In this document: in pieces, positions 19,537 to 28,215 of the stretch
Numbering within the stretch: position 1 is the first letter of the stretch
How the letters are laid out: each line of letters starts with the position of its first letter
From: a virus
Virus record (IMG/VR): IMGVR_UViG_3300048008_000051
Coordinates: 1-37,876 of that record
Direction: 5' to 3' (one strand)
Length of the DNA: 37,876 bases
Made by a program: the position numbers and the translations under genes
The notes under the pieces: model-generated
What the model was told of the DNA's origin: nothing
What the model saw: only the letters and a program-made list of their open reading frames with translations
Database searches by the model: none

Positions 19537-20941
19537 AGCAAAACAAATGGAGATGCTACTTCAAGAGGGTGGTATCGCTGACGATGGTACTACTGTAGAC
19601 CCTGTAAGTGGCAATGAAGTACCTCCCGGCTCAATGGCAGAAGAGGTACGTGATGATGTCCCTGCTCAGTTGAGTGAAGGCGAGTACGTTGTACCTGCAG
19701 ATGTTACACGCTACTACGGTGTTAAGTTCTTTGAGGATCTACGTACTGAAGCTAAGCGTGGCCTGGGTCAGATGGAAGAAAATGGACGTATCGGTGGCGA
19801 ACCAGTAAGTCAAACTATGGACAACCAAGCAGGCGGTGCTCTTACCCCAGAAGAGCTTGCAATGCTACAAGAGATGGGCATGGCTGTAGGCGGTATGGTC
19901 CCACCTCCTCAAGCGGTAGGTAATACAGGTGAGTACAACAAAGGTGGTCAAGTCTTGTATGCACAGGATGGTGTAGATGTTTCTGCTGCCAACGCTTCCT
20001 CGTCAAGCGTAAATCCTTACCAAGCTCAGTTCACACAAGGTATGGGTTCAGCCTTTGCTCCAGGTTACCTAAGCCAACAGATCATTGAGGATTACAGTGC
20101 ATCACAGGCTCCACAGACTACTATAGTTATGCTCTACTCTCCAGACGGTATTGCGGTGTCTGTGACACTACCCGCAGAACAAGCTAAGTATGACCAGCTT
20201 ATAGCTGAGGGCTACACTACTGAGCCTGTAGCTACAACTACAGAGACTGCAGTAAGTACTGGTAATGACGATCCACCACCACCTGAGACAGCTAAGCCAG
20301 TTGATTATACGGGTATGAGTGAGACAGAACTACAAAAAGCTTACTCACAGAACCAGACTGCAATGGCTTTGATGGCAGGTCTAGGTGTTATTAATCCTAT
20401 ATTTGGTGCGTTTGGAGCGTGGGCTACTAATAGTACTAAAAAGAAAATCGAAGCTGAAATGAAGCGACAAAACTTTACTGTACCTGAAGGCGGTGGTATA
20501 TTTGACCTTTCCCTTGGTGGTATTGTTGATGGCATTAAAGACCTACTAGGACTAAGCGATGAAGAGACCGCAACGGTTGTAGCTACAGTAGGTAATGGAG
20601 CAACAAGTACGGCTGATAGCCTGTACTCTGAACCTACACCAGAGCAGGAAGCTGCGTTTTCTACTGCAAACGAACAAGCCGCTACGATAGCAGAGCAATA
20701 TACTGACGATGGTGATAGTAGTCAATCTGCTATAGATAGACACAGAGAGATCTTTGATAAGGCTGTTGAGGGGGGTGCATCAGCAGGGGTTGCAGGTTCA
20801 GCTGCTGCTAAGGTAGTAACTTCAGGCTTATCTGATACAGAATTACAAGGTGGTAAAGAACTAGATATAGCCTATGGTATCTCAGGGCTAAATGCAGGTG
20901 GCTTCGTATCTAAACGATCCAAGAAGAAGAAAAAGAAGTAA
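19523..20941 (+). CDS. Putative virion or ejection protein with GG-x-V motifs, 472 aa
   Basis: The N-terminus GGIADDGTTVDPVSGNEVPP followed by DDVPAQLSEGEYVVPADVTR and YYGVKFFEDLR is a pattern I recall in marine phage structural proteins. Residues 138-154 read YNKGGQVLYAQDGVDVS. A hydrophobic segment (MALMAGLGVINPIFGAFGAW) is near residues 280-300, and the protein ends GGFVSKRS followed by seven lysines. The motif YAxDGVDVS is shared with the 1109-residue protein at 33871, suggesting both belong to the same virion compartment, possibly ejected with DNA. Confidence 0.62.
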   Translation: MEANEAKQMEMLLQEGGIADDGTTVDPVSGNEVPPGSMAEEVRDDVPAQLSEGEYVVPADVTRYYGVKFFEDLRTEAKRGLGQMEENGRIGGEPVSQTMDNQAGGALTPEELAMLQEMGMAVGGMVPPPQAVGNTGEYNKGGQVLYAQDGVDVSAANASSSSVNPYQAQFTQGMGSAFAPGYLSQQIIEDYSASQAPQTTIVMLYSPDGIAVSVTLPAEQAKYDQLIAEGYTTEPVATTTETAVSTGNDDPPPPETAKPVDYTGMSETELQKAYSQNQTAMALMAGLGVINPIFGAFGAWATNSTKKKIEAEMKRQNFTVPEGGGIFDLSLGGIVDGIKDLLGLSDEETATVVATVGNGATSTADSLYSEPTPEQEAAFSTANEQAATIAEQYTDDGDSSQSAIDRHREIFDKAVEGGASAGVAGSAAAKVVTSGLSDTELQGGKELDIAYGISGLNAGGFVSKRSKKKKKK

Positions 20942-20952
20942 CTACTAGACTA

Positions 20953-20998
20953 CCAACATAACTATAAGGCTACCCAGCTACGGCTGGCCCCAACATAA
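20953..20998 (+). repeat. Hairpin flanked by direct repeats before the scaffold gene
   Basis: CCAGC-TACG-GCTGG (20974-20987) is flanked by two copies of CCAACATAA (20953-20961 and 20990-20998). No U-tract follows, so it is not a clear terminator; an mRNA processing or protection element is possible. Confidence 0.4.
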
Positions 20999-21011
20999 GA
21001 AAGACTAAACT

Positions 21012-21956
21012 ATGTCAGCAGAAGCACAAACTATCCAAACGGACTCCGTATCACACAAGCGTAACTTATCCCGTGTAGAGCGGGATGAGGCAGAACTAAA
21101 AGAACTGCTCAAGCAAGCAGGGGTTACACGAGATGAACAAGAACAAGAAGAGCCCCCACAAGCGGAACCCGATAGCACACAGCCTAGCGAACCCCCAGTT
21201 CAGGCAGAGAGTACTACCGAACAAAAAGAAGAGCCAGAAGCCAAAGCACAAGAAGCTACTACTGAGCTAAGCTCTGAAGAAAAGACGTTCAAGCAACGCT
21301 ACTCCGACATTAGACGCCACATGCAAGACAAAGAGCAAGAGTGGAAGATTAAGTTTGAGAAGCTAGAGCAACAACTAAATGCTGCAGCTAAAAACGAGTT
21401 GGTACTGCCTAAGTCTGACCAAGAGATCGAAGCTTGGGCTAAGAAGTACCCTGATGTAGCTGGTATTGTAGAAGCTATCGCAGACAAGAAATCACGTGAG
21501 CGCTCAAATGAGTTAGACAGTAGACTCAAAGAGATCGAAGGTATGCGTATCCAAGCTCAGCGACAACGTGCTGAAGCTGAACTACTAAGTCTACACCCAG
21601 ACTTTGAAAATATCCGTAGTGATGACTCCTTCCACGATTGGGCAGAAGAACAGCCTAAGTGGGTACAAGATGCACTGTACGAGAACTCAGAAGATGCCAA
21701 GTCAGTAGCACGTGTTATTGATTTATACAAGAGTGACAATGGTATAAAGCCTTCTAAAGGTGCAAGCTCTGATAAGTCAGCTGCCTCTTCAGTGAGGACT
21801 AAACGAAACACTACGCCTAGCGAAGATAGCTCTGCAAACTACTTGAGTGAATCCAAGGTAGCCAAGATGTCTATTAAAGAGTACGAAAAGCGCTCAGAAG
21901 AGATCTTTGAAGCTCAACGTCAAGGTAAGTTTATTTACGATATGTCAAAGAAATAG
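21012..21956 (+). CDS. Scaffolding protein
   Basis: The 314-residue product is hydrophilic, Glu/Gln-rich and helical: a disordered Pro/Glu segment (EQEEPPQAEPDSTQPSEPPV) is followed by a coiled-coil-like core (HMQDKEQEWKIKFEKLEQQL). A C-terminal charged helix (VAKMSIKEYEKRSEEIFEAQ) could be the coat-binding end. Position between portal and major capsid genes is the usual one for a scaffold. It would direct capsid assembly and leave before or during packaging. Confidence 0.82.
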   Translation: MSAEAQTIQTDSVSHKRNLSRVERDEAELKELLKQAGVTRDEQEQEEPPQAEPDSTQPSEPPVQAESTTEQKEEPEAKAQEATTELSSEEKTFKQRYSDIRRHMQDKEQEWKIKFEKLEQQLNAAAKNELVLPKSDQEIEAWAKKYPDVAGIVEAIADKKSRERSNELDSRLKEIEGMRIQAQRQRAEAELLSLHPDFENIRSDDSFHDWAEEQPKWVQDALYENSEDAKSVARVIDLYKSDNGIKPSKGASSDKSAASSVRTKRNTTPSEDSSANYLSESKVAKMSIKEYEKRSEEIFEAQRQGKFIYDMSKK

Positions 21957-21957
21957 A

Positions 21958-21985
21958 TTGACATTACTTTAATTGTAAGTAAAAC
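21958..21985 (+). promoter_or_regulatory. Candidate promoter immediately before a terminator
   Basis: TTGACA (21958-21963), a 16-base spacer and TAAAAC (21980-21985, four of six), followed by TATAGG. The same arrangement (TTGACA, 16 bases, TAAAACTATA) occurs at 9270-9301. The terminator starts 6 bp later, so a very short transcript or attenuation is implied if both work. Confidence 0.35.
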
Positions 21986-21990
21986 TATAG

Positions 21991-22031
21991 GCATGTACAT
22001 TATCAGGCAACAACTGATAGTACATGCTTTT
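21991..22031 (+). terminator. Intrinsic terminator between scaffold and capsid genes
   Basis: GCATGTAC pairs with GTACATGC and, after a two-base bulge, TATCAG pairs with CTGATA around the loop GCAACAA; TTTT follows. The 14-bp stem is long. It would limit readthrough into the capsid gene unless transcription restarts or is antiterminated. Confidence 0.8.
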
Positions 22032-22193
22032 AACTAAGCACTAGCCACACGAAGAACTACCTCTAAGTATAGGCCCAGCGCTTGAAGGATGGCCCTCCTG
22101 ATAGCAACGCTGACTACCCTAGAACAAAGAGCCTCTTTTAATGTGGATATGTAGTGTCTAAATCTCACGCCATATCTATAAAGGAGAATTATT
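22032..22193 (+). promoter_or_regulatory. Structured leader of the capsid gene
   Basis: This 160-bp stretch has no credible frame. CAGCG and CGCTG near 22078 and 22110 can pair, with AGGA/TCCT inside. It ends with AAGGAG seven bases before the capsid ATG, one of the strongest ribosome binding sites here. No clear -35/-10 pair was found. Confidence 0.4.
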
Positions 22194-23243
22194 ATGGCTA
22201 TTGGAACCGCTGGTGGTGGATTTGACGGGAACTTCTCCCCGATTATTTACTCCAAACAAGCACAGATCGCACTGCGCCGCTCTGCTGTTACTAACGCAAT
22301 CACCAACAACTCTTACTTCGGTGAGATTGCAAACCAAGGCGACACTGTTCGCATTCAAAAAGAGCCAGACGTAACCGTCAACGCTCTGCAGCGTCACACA
22401 GGTATCTCAGTAGAGAAGCTTGATGACTCTGACTTCTCGCTCACCATTGACCAAGCTAACTACTTTGCTTTCAAAATGGATGACATTGAAGAGCAGTTTG
22501 CAAACGTAGACTTCACCTCTTTGGCCGCTGATCGTGCTGCCTATAAGATGGCTGATGCTATGGACACAGACGTACTTTCGTACCTCTCAGGTCACACAAC
22601 TGCAGGTGCTTTCATCACTACTTCTGCTGGCGACAAGCAAACTGCTTTGACAGCTACTGGTGAATACATCACTGCAAACCACTTGGACGCAACTGACTTC
22701 GGTAACTTGACCATCTCTGGTTCAGCTACTGCAGGTGATTCCGTACCATTGGCTCCACGTTTGCCAGGTGCAACTGCCCTGTCAGCTACAACTGTTTCCC
22801 CATTGACCGTACTTGCACGTATGGCTCGTAAGATGGACCAAGCAAATGTAGAATCACGTGGTCGTTGGGTTGTCCTTGATCCAGTATTCATTGAGATGCT
22901 GAAAGATGAAGACTCACGTATGCTGAACGGCGACTTCGGTGGTGCTGGCCTGCAAAACGGTCTGGTATTGAACAACATTCACGGCTTCCGTGTTTATCAG
23001 TCCAATGCTCTTCCTGCTGCGGGTACAGGTGCTGGTACTTCGGGTACAACTGCACAGTCCACTAACTACGGTGTTATCGTAGCTGGTCAGGACGATGCTG
23101 TTGCTTCTGCTGAGCAGATCAACAAAGTTGAGAACTATCGTGACCCAGACAGCTTTGCTGACATTGTGCGTGGTATGCACCTCTATGGCCGCAAGATTCT
23201 GCGCCCAGAGGCACTCCTCACAGCACGTTACAACGCTGCCTAA
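22194..23243 (+). CDS. Major capsid protein
   Basis: The 349-residue product starts MAIGTAGGGFDGNFSPIIYS and has the order of an HK97-fold coat: an N-terminal arm with GEIANQGDTVRIQKEPDVTV, a spine helix region (DIEEQFANVDFTSLAADRAA, YKMADAMDTDVLSYL), a central P-domain and insertion, and RGRWVVLDPVFIEMLKDEDS then YGRKILRPEALLTARYNAA at the end. Codon use shifts towards C-ending codons compared with its neighbours, as expected of a highly expressed gene, and a very strong Shine-Dalgarno is present. It follows the scaffold gene. Confidence 0.9.
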   Translation: MAIGTAGGGFDGNFSPIIYSKQAQIALRRSAVTNAITNNSYFGEIANQGDTVRIQKEPDVTVNALQRHTGISVEKLDDSDFSLTIDQANYFAFKMDDIEEQFANVDFTSLAADRAAYKMADAMDTDVLSYLSGHTTAGAFITTSAGDKQTALTATGEYITANHLDATDFGNLTISGSATAGDSVPLAPRLPGATALSATTVSPLTVLARMARKMDQANVESRGRWVVLDPVFIEMLKDEDSRMLNGDFGGAGLQNGLVLNNIHGFRVYQSNALPAAGTGAGTSGTTAQSTNYGVIVAGQDDAVASAEQINKVENYRDPDSFADIVRGMHLYGRKILRPEALLTARYNAA

Positions 23244-23258
23244 ATCACTTAGTCTGTC

Positions 23259-23286
23259 GGGCTGGTCTCTTACGAGGCTGGCCCTT
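23259..23286 (+). terminator. Hairpin after the capsid gene (attenuator or weak terminator)
   Basis: GGGCTGGTCTC (23259-23269) and GAGGCTGGCCC (23274-23284) pair fully over 11 positions (three G-U) around TTAC. Only TT follows, so it is probably a partial terminator or an mRNA 3'-end stabiliser. Confidence 0.6.
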
Positions 23287-23313
23287 CAGCATACTTAACG
23301 GTAGGATAACTCT

Positions 23314-24039
23314 ATGGCTACTTACGTATCGCTAGTTAATGAATTACTAAGACGCATGAATGAAGTCACACTTGATACTGCAGGTGATGGCTTTGACACT
23401 GTGCGTAATGTTCAAGCTCTAGCTAAGGATGCAGTTAATAGTAGCATTAGACTTATTCTACAGAACGGTCAAGAGTGGCCCTTCCTTAAGACTACCTATA
23501 CACAGACGTTAGCAGTTGGTACACGCCAGTATGCCTTCCCTGCTGACTACTCAAGTGTAGACTGGGACACGTTCTACATCAAGAAGCTGGAGTCAGAGCA
23601 GAACGGCCCTCGCCGCTTGAAGGCTATCTCTTACGAAGACTACATTCAGAACTATAGATCGTCTGACGATAGCGGTGATACAGTAAACGGTGAGTCTGCT
23701 CCCTCTGTAGTGTATCAGACTTATGGTGAATCTTTTGGTGTTACGCCTGTGCCTAACGCTGCATATGAAATAGAGTATGTCTACTGGTCTTTCCCTGCTG
23801 ACCTCACTGTGTACAATGACGTAGCGGTTATACCGGATCGCTTCAAGCATGTACTCATTGATGGCGCTATGATGTTTATGATGCGCTTCCGTAGTAATGA
23901 ACAGAGTGCTGCAATGCACCAGAATAACTTTGAGGATGGTATTAAGTCTATGCGCCGTGTCTTGATGGATGATGCCATTGAGATTAGATCTACTGTAGTG
24001 TCACGTGGTGGTACTTCTTCTTTTAGTGGCGGGTACTAA
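23314..24039 (+). CDS. Head-tail adaptor / tail accessory protein, 241 aa
   Basis: The product starts MATYVSLVNELLRRMNEVTL, then helical VQALAKDAVNSSIRLILQNG and QEWPFLKTTYTQTLAVGTRQ followed by YAFPADYSSVDWDTFYI. The 'G-x-R-x-Y-x-L/F-P-x-D' turn and the final helical region with FKHVLIDGAMMFMMRFR are typical of connector proteins encoded between coat and tail-hub genes in short-tailed phages (roles like P22 gp4 or T7 gp11). Assignment rests on pattern and position. It overlaps the next gene by one base. Confidence 0.72.
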   Translation: MATYVSLVNELLRRMNEVTLDTAGDGFDTVRNVQALAKDAVNSSIRLILQNGQEWPFLKTTYTQTLAVGTRQYAFPADYSSVDWDTFYIKKLESEQNGPRRLKAISYEDYIQNYRSSDDSGDTVNGESAPSVVYQTYGESFGVTPVPNAAYEIEYVYWSFPADLTVYNDVAVIPDRFKHVLIDGAMMFMMRFRSNEQSAAMHQNNFEDGIKSMRRVLMDDAIEIRSTVVSRGGTSSFSGGY

Positions 24040-25577
24040 TGGCTGATAATCTAGCCTCCTTTAAAGTATTCTGCCAAGGCGGTCTAAACACCAGTCGTGA
24101 TGTGCTATCACAAGGTGAGACACAGCCGGGTTCAGCTATCTCGTTGATTAACTACGAGCCTGCTGTTACTGGTGGCTATCGTAAGATGAGTGGCTATAGC
24201 AATGACTATAATACTGTACCAGGCTTCGGTAATGTTTTAGGCGTCTGTGTAGCTAATGGTGTGAATGATGGTATCCTTGCCGCACGGTATGATACAGGAA
24301 GCACTGACTATCTGTACTACTGGAATACTTCTACATCTGCTTGGGTAACTATTACTACACCAGCCACTGTTGATGTTTCCACTTATCCCAAGGTACGCTT
24401 CTCTCGTTACAACTGGGGTACATCTAAGGTAGTTATTACTGATGGTGTGAATCCTGCTGCAACATATGACGGTTCAACTTACACGCAGATTACTAATACC
24501 AATGCGCCCAGCGCACCTAAAGTATCTCATATATTTAAGAACCATCTATTCTTAGCGGGTGATGCTACGGAGTCCACTAGCTTGTGGTTTTCAGCGCCCT
24601 ACAGCGAGACTGACTTTGATCCTGCAGACGGTGCTGGTGTTATCAACGTAGGCTTTCCTATTGTCGCAATAAAGTCCTTTCGTGATGCACTCTACATCTT
24701 TGGATCAAACAATGTTCGTAAGCTTGTAGGTAACAACATAGCCGACTTTGTACTTGAGGAAGTTACAGATGACTTGGGCTGTGTAGCTACAGATAGTATT
24801 ATTGAAATTGGTGGTGATCTACTATTCTTATCTCAAGACGGTTTGCGTCCCATTTCAGGTACTGATAAAATCGGTGACGTTAATCTTGAAACAGTCTCTA
24901 AAGATATTCAGTCTATCTTTACTGATGTTGTGTTTGATGTAGACCTAGAGAAGCTAGACGCTGTAGTTATCAGACAGAAGACACAGTTTCGTTTCTTCCT
25001 TGGTGCAGCTGATGGACAGGGTATCATTGGTGGCTTTAGACAGACACCTAACGGCTTGCAGTTTGAGTATGGTCAGATGCTAGGCGTATTTACTACCTGT
25101 GCTACCAGTGGTTACATTGGTCAGAATGAGTTTGTAATACATGGTGATAGCAACGGTAAAGTACACCGCCAAGAGCAAGGCAATAGCTTTGATGGTGAAG
25201 ACATATTTAGTGTATTTCAGACGCCTTTCTTTCACATGCAAGACCCTGAGCAACGCAAGGTGTTCTACACTGTAGCTACTTACTTACGCTCTGAGGGTGA
25301 CAATGAACTTATCATGTCTGCTCTTTACGACTACGAAGACGTAGACACTTTGCGTCCTACAAACTTCACCTTAACAACACAGGGCGCAGCTGCATACTAT
25401 AACGAAGCCTTGTATAACAGCACAGCAATCTTTGACGGTAACCCTGCCCCTGTACGGCGCACTAACATTTCAGGTTCAGGTATGTCAGCATCATTTAAAT
25501 ACGTAACCAATGACACTAACGCCTCTCACAGTATACAAGGCATCGTGGTGACATTCGGAGTAGGAGACAGGTTATAA
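24039..25577 (+). CDS. Tail hub / nozzle protein (P22 gp10-like), 512 aa
   Basis: The 512-residue product is beta-rich with repeated strand pairs: QGGLNTSRDVLSQGETQPGS, ALYIFGSNNVRKLVGNNIAD, GGDLLFLSQDGLRPISGTDK. The 'G-G-x-x-x-x-x-D-x-x-x-x-x-x-G' beginning and the DxLYIFGxxxVRxL segment match the beta-propeller hub family that includes P22 gp10 (packaged DNA stabilisation protein). It would close the portal and carry the fibres. Neighbouring genes (adaptor before, fibre after) support this. Confidence 0.75.
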   Translation: MADNLASFKVFCQGGLNTSRDVLSQGETQPGSAISLINYEPAVTGGYRKMSGYSNDYNTVPGFGNVLGVCVANGVNDGILAARYDTGSTDYLYYWNTSTSAWVTITTPATVDVSTYPKVRFSRYNWGTSKVVITDGVNPAATYDGSTYTQITNTNAPSAPKVSHIFKNHLFLAGDATESTSLWFSAPYSETDFDPADGAGVINVGFPIVAIKSFRDALYIFGSNNVRKLVGNNIADFVLEEVTDDLGCVATDSIIEIGGDLLFLSQDGLRPISGTDKIGDVNLETVSKDIQSIFTDVVFDVDLEKLDAVVIRQKTQFRFFLGAADGQGIIGGFRQTPNGLQFEYGQMLGVFTTCATSGYIGQNEFVIHGDSNGKVHRQEQGNSFDGEDIFSVFQTPFFHMQDPEQRKVFYTVATYLRSEGDNELIMSALYDYEDVDTLRPTNFTLTTQGAAAYYNEALYNSTAIFDGNPAPVRRTNISGSGMSASFKYVTNDTNASHSIQGIVVTFGVGDRL

Positions 25578-25578
25578 C

Positions 25579-27816
25579 ATGGCAGGTTACACTAGACAGT
25601 CAGTAGCAGACATTATCGCTAATGCGGTTATCAAAGCTGCACCAGTAAACGCTGAGTTTAACGCTATTCGTGATGCTTTTAATAACAGCACGGGTCACAA
25701 GCATGACGGTACATCTTCTGAGGGTACATATGTTCCGCTCATTGCAGACCTTGATGCTAATAACAAAGTAGTCGTAGACACAGCCAACAATCGTGTTAGT
25801 TTTTACTCAGAGGTAGGTGGTTCTGCAGTAGAGCAAGTACGCATTCAAGACGGTGCTATTGTTCCTGTAACGGACAACGACATTGACCTTGGCTCTCCTT
25901 CTTTAAAGTTTAAAAACTTATACGTTAATGGTATTGGTGTGCTTAATTCTGTCACTATCCTTGGTGGTACTATTGATGGTACAGTCATTGGTGGGACTAC
26001 TCCTGCCGCTGGTGACTTCACTAGTGTAGGTCTTACAGGTAACCTGACTGTAGCTGGTACTTCCGATCTTGTTGGCACTACTACCATTACGTCTGCTGAC
26101 ATCAACTCTGGTGCGATGGACAACACGGTTATTGGCAATACTACACCTGTTGCAATCACAGGTACTACTATTACAGGTACGTCCCTTGTTGGCCCCCTCA
26201 CAGGAAATGTTACTGGAGATGTCACTGGTGACGTAACAGGCGATGTTACAGGAGACCTTACAGGTAATGTAACAGGGAATGTAACGGGTAACTTAAATGG
26301 TATTATTGGTGCTACTACCCCTGCTGCTGGTAGCTTTACAACTGTATCGACATCTGGACAAGCAACCTTGGCGACTGTTGATATTAACGGCGGTAGCATT
26401 GACGGTACTATTATTGGAGCAACAACTGCTGCAGCTATAACTGGTACTACCATCACAGGTACAAGTCTTGTAGGGCCGCTTACAGGAAATGTAACAGGTA
26501 ACGTAACGGGTAATGTTACAGGAGATGTAACTGGTGATCTCACAGGTAACGTCACTGCATCATCTGGCTCTTCTACCTTTAACAATGTTGTGATTGACGG
26601 TACACTGAATATGAATGCTGGAACTACAGCTACTATTCAGAACCTTACTGCACCGACAAATGACCTTGACGCAGCCACGAAAAAGTATGTGGACGATGAA
26701 GTAGCTGGTCTTGTGGACTCTGCCCCTGGTACACTGGACACACTAAACGAACTAGCTGCTGCGCTGGGAGATGATCCAGACTTTGCTACTACTATAACAA
26801 CAAGCATTGCTACTAAGTTACCACTGGCAGGTGGTACAATGACTGGCCCTATCGCTATGGGTACGTCTAAGATTACTGGACTAGGTGATCCTACTGCAGC
26901 ACAGGACGCAGCAAGTAAAAATTATGCTGACACTACTTTCTTAGCTCTTACTGGCGGTACACTTACTGGTGCTATCGACATGGGTAGTGCTAAGGTTACT
27001 ACTACTTATACACCTACTAATGGTCCTGATCTCACTAACAAAACATATGTAGATGCAATCCTTGGCTCTGCTACTGCTGCAGCTACAAGTGCTACCAATG
27101 CTGCTACCTCAGAGACTAACGCCGCAACAAGTGCAACTAACGCATCTAACTCTGCAAGTGCTGCTGCTACCAGTGAAGCTAATGCAGCCGCATCATACGA
27201 TGACTTTGATGATCGTTACTTGGGTGCTAAGTCTTCTGCTCCTGCGCTAGACAATGATGGTGATGCTCTTGTAGTAGGTGCTTTGTATTTCAACACTACA
27301 ACTGACATCATGTACGTCTACGGTGGTTCAGGATGGCAAGCTGCTGGTTCCTCTGTTAATGGTACATCTGACAGACAAACGTACACTGCTACTTCTGGTC
27401 AGACTACCTTTGCCGCTACATATGATGTTGGTTATGTAGATGTGTATCTCAACGGTGTAAAGCTTATTAGTGGTACAGATTTTACAGCTACATCAGGTAC
27501 ATCTATAGCATTGACTACGGGTGCTACTGCAGGTGATAGCATTGACATCGTAGCTTACGGTACATTTGTAGTAGCTGATACTTATACTAAGTCACAGGCG
27601 GATGCACGGTACGAACCTATTGATGCTACTATCCTTAAGGATGCTGACATTGGTGTAACTGTACAAGGTTACGATGCTAACTTACCCGCATGGCCTTCGT
27701 CTGTTGATGCTACAGAAGTAGGTTATCTTAATGGAGTGACATCCTCAATTCAGACCCAGTTAGATTCTAAAGCTGGTACTGGTAAAGCCATCGCTATGGC
27801 AATCGTGTTTGGCTAA
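25579..27816 (+). CDS. Tail fibre protein with GNVTGDVTG repeats, 745 aa
   Basis: The N-terminus (RQSVADIIANAVIKAAPVNA, FNAIRDAFNNSTGHKHDG) looks like a virion-attachment region. The centre has two long internal repeats with VTGNVTG/VTGDVTG units that suit an elongated beta-helix, then LDAATKKYVDDEV and LTNKTYVDA fibre motifs, an Ala/Thr/Asn coiled-coil stretch near residue 500 and a globular distal end with DVGYVDVYLNGVKLISGTDF and ADARYEP. It probably forms a trimeric side fibre. It starts 1 bp after the hub stop. Confidence 0.85.
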   Translation: MAGYTRQSVADIIANAVIKAAPVNAEFNAIRDAFNNSTGHKHDGTSSEGTYVPLIADLDANNKVVVDTANNRVSFYSEVGGSAVEQVRIQDGAIVPVTDNDIDLGSPSLKFKNLYVNGIGVLNSVTILGGTIDGTVIGGTTPAAGDFTSVGLTGNLTVAGTSDLVGTTTITSADINSGAMDNTVIGNTTPVAITGTTITGTSLVGPLTGNVTGDVTGDVTGDVTGDLTGNVTGNVTGNLNGIIGATTPAAGSFTTVSTSGQATLATVDINGGSIDGTIIGATTAAAITGTTITGTSLVGPLTGNVTGNVTGNVTGDVTGDLTGNVTASSGSSTFNNVVIDGTLNMNAGTTATIQNLTAPTNDLDAATKKYVDDEVAGLVDSAPGTLDTLNELAAALGDDPDFATTITTSIATKLPLAGGTMTGPIAMGTSKITGLGDPTAAQDAASKNYADTTFLALTGGTLTGAIDMGSAKVTTTYTPTNGPDLTNKTYVDAILGSATAAATSATNAATSETNAATSATNASNSASAAATSEANAAASYDDFDDRYLGAKSSAPALDNDGDALVVGALYFNTTTDIMYVYGGSGWQAAGSSVNGTSDRQTYTATSGQTTFAATYDVGYVDVYLNGVKLISGTDFTATSGTSIALTTGATAGDSIDIVAYGTFVVADTYTKSQADARYEPIDATILKDADIGVTVQGYDANLPAWPSSVDATEVGYLNGVTSSIQTQLDSKAGTGKAIAMAIVFG
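26095..26556 (+). repeat. Two-unit internal repeat inside the tail fibre gene
   Basis: Units starting at 26095 and 26377 (offset 282 bp, 94 codons) both encode [AV]DIN-G..-TxIG.TT..AITGTTITG followed by TSLVGPLTGNVTG and a run of GNVTG or GDVTG pentapeptides. Copy number of the pentapeptide differs, as expected from slippage or recombination. Confidence 0.8.
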
Positions 27817-27828
27817 GGAGAAAATTAA

Positions 27829-28203
27829 ATGGCTGCACCTAATATCGTAAATGTAACAAGTATTATCGGTAAGACAGATAGTATCAGTTTAACCTCAACA
27901 TCTGCAACTGCTATTGCTAGTAATGCCGCATCTTCTGGCAAAGTATTTAAAATTAATATGATTCAAGTTGCCAATGTTGATGGTACAACAGCTGCCAATA
28001 TAACCATAAGTCTTTACAGTCAAGATGATATTGGCGGAACAGCAACAGAAATGGTATCTACTGTTTCTGTACCTGCAGACTCCTCTCTTGTAGCTCTCGA
28101 CAAAAACACTGCTATATACTTAGAGGAGGATCGTTCAATAGGTGCTACAGCAAGTGCTGCAAATGATTTAAAAGTAACCATAAGTTACGAAGAGATTAGC
28201 TAA
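27829..28203 (+). CDS. Small fibre-associated structural protein, 124 aa
   Basis: The product begins MAAPNIVNVTSIIGKTDSIS and is a beta-rich, Thr/Ser/Ala-rich protein with AANITISLYSQDDIGG and KNTAIYLEEDRSIGATASAA. I recall similar proteins among marine phage tail clusters, often annotated as structural. An AAGGAG Shine-Dalgarno precedes the ATG. Role unknown, probably part of the fibre or its tip. Confidence 0.7.
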   Translation: MAAPNIVNVTSIIGKTDSISLTSTSATAIASNAASSGKVFKINMIQVANVDGTTAANITISLYSQDDIGGTATEMVSTVSVPADSSLVALDKNTAIYLEEDRSIGATASAANDLKVTISYEEIS

Positions 28204-28215
28204 TAGGAGCTTTTT

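Noticed and set aside
22592-23180. Leftward frames opposite the major capsid gene
   Set aside because: They are shadow frames due to the codon bias of a highly expressed gene.
26209-26550. GNVTG/GDVTG repeats as a possible DNA-level regulatory repeat
   Set aside because: The repeats keep reading frame and vary at third codon positions, so they are selected as protein repeats in a fibre shaft.
25845-26585. Long leftward open frame (246 codons) opposite the tail fibre gene
   Set aside because: It is the mirror of the Thr/Gly/Val repeat codons in the fibre gene and gives a Val/Pro/Thr-only peptide with no ribosome binding site.
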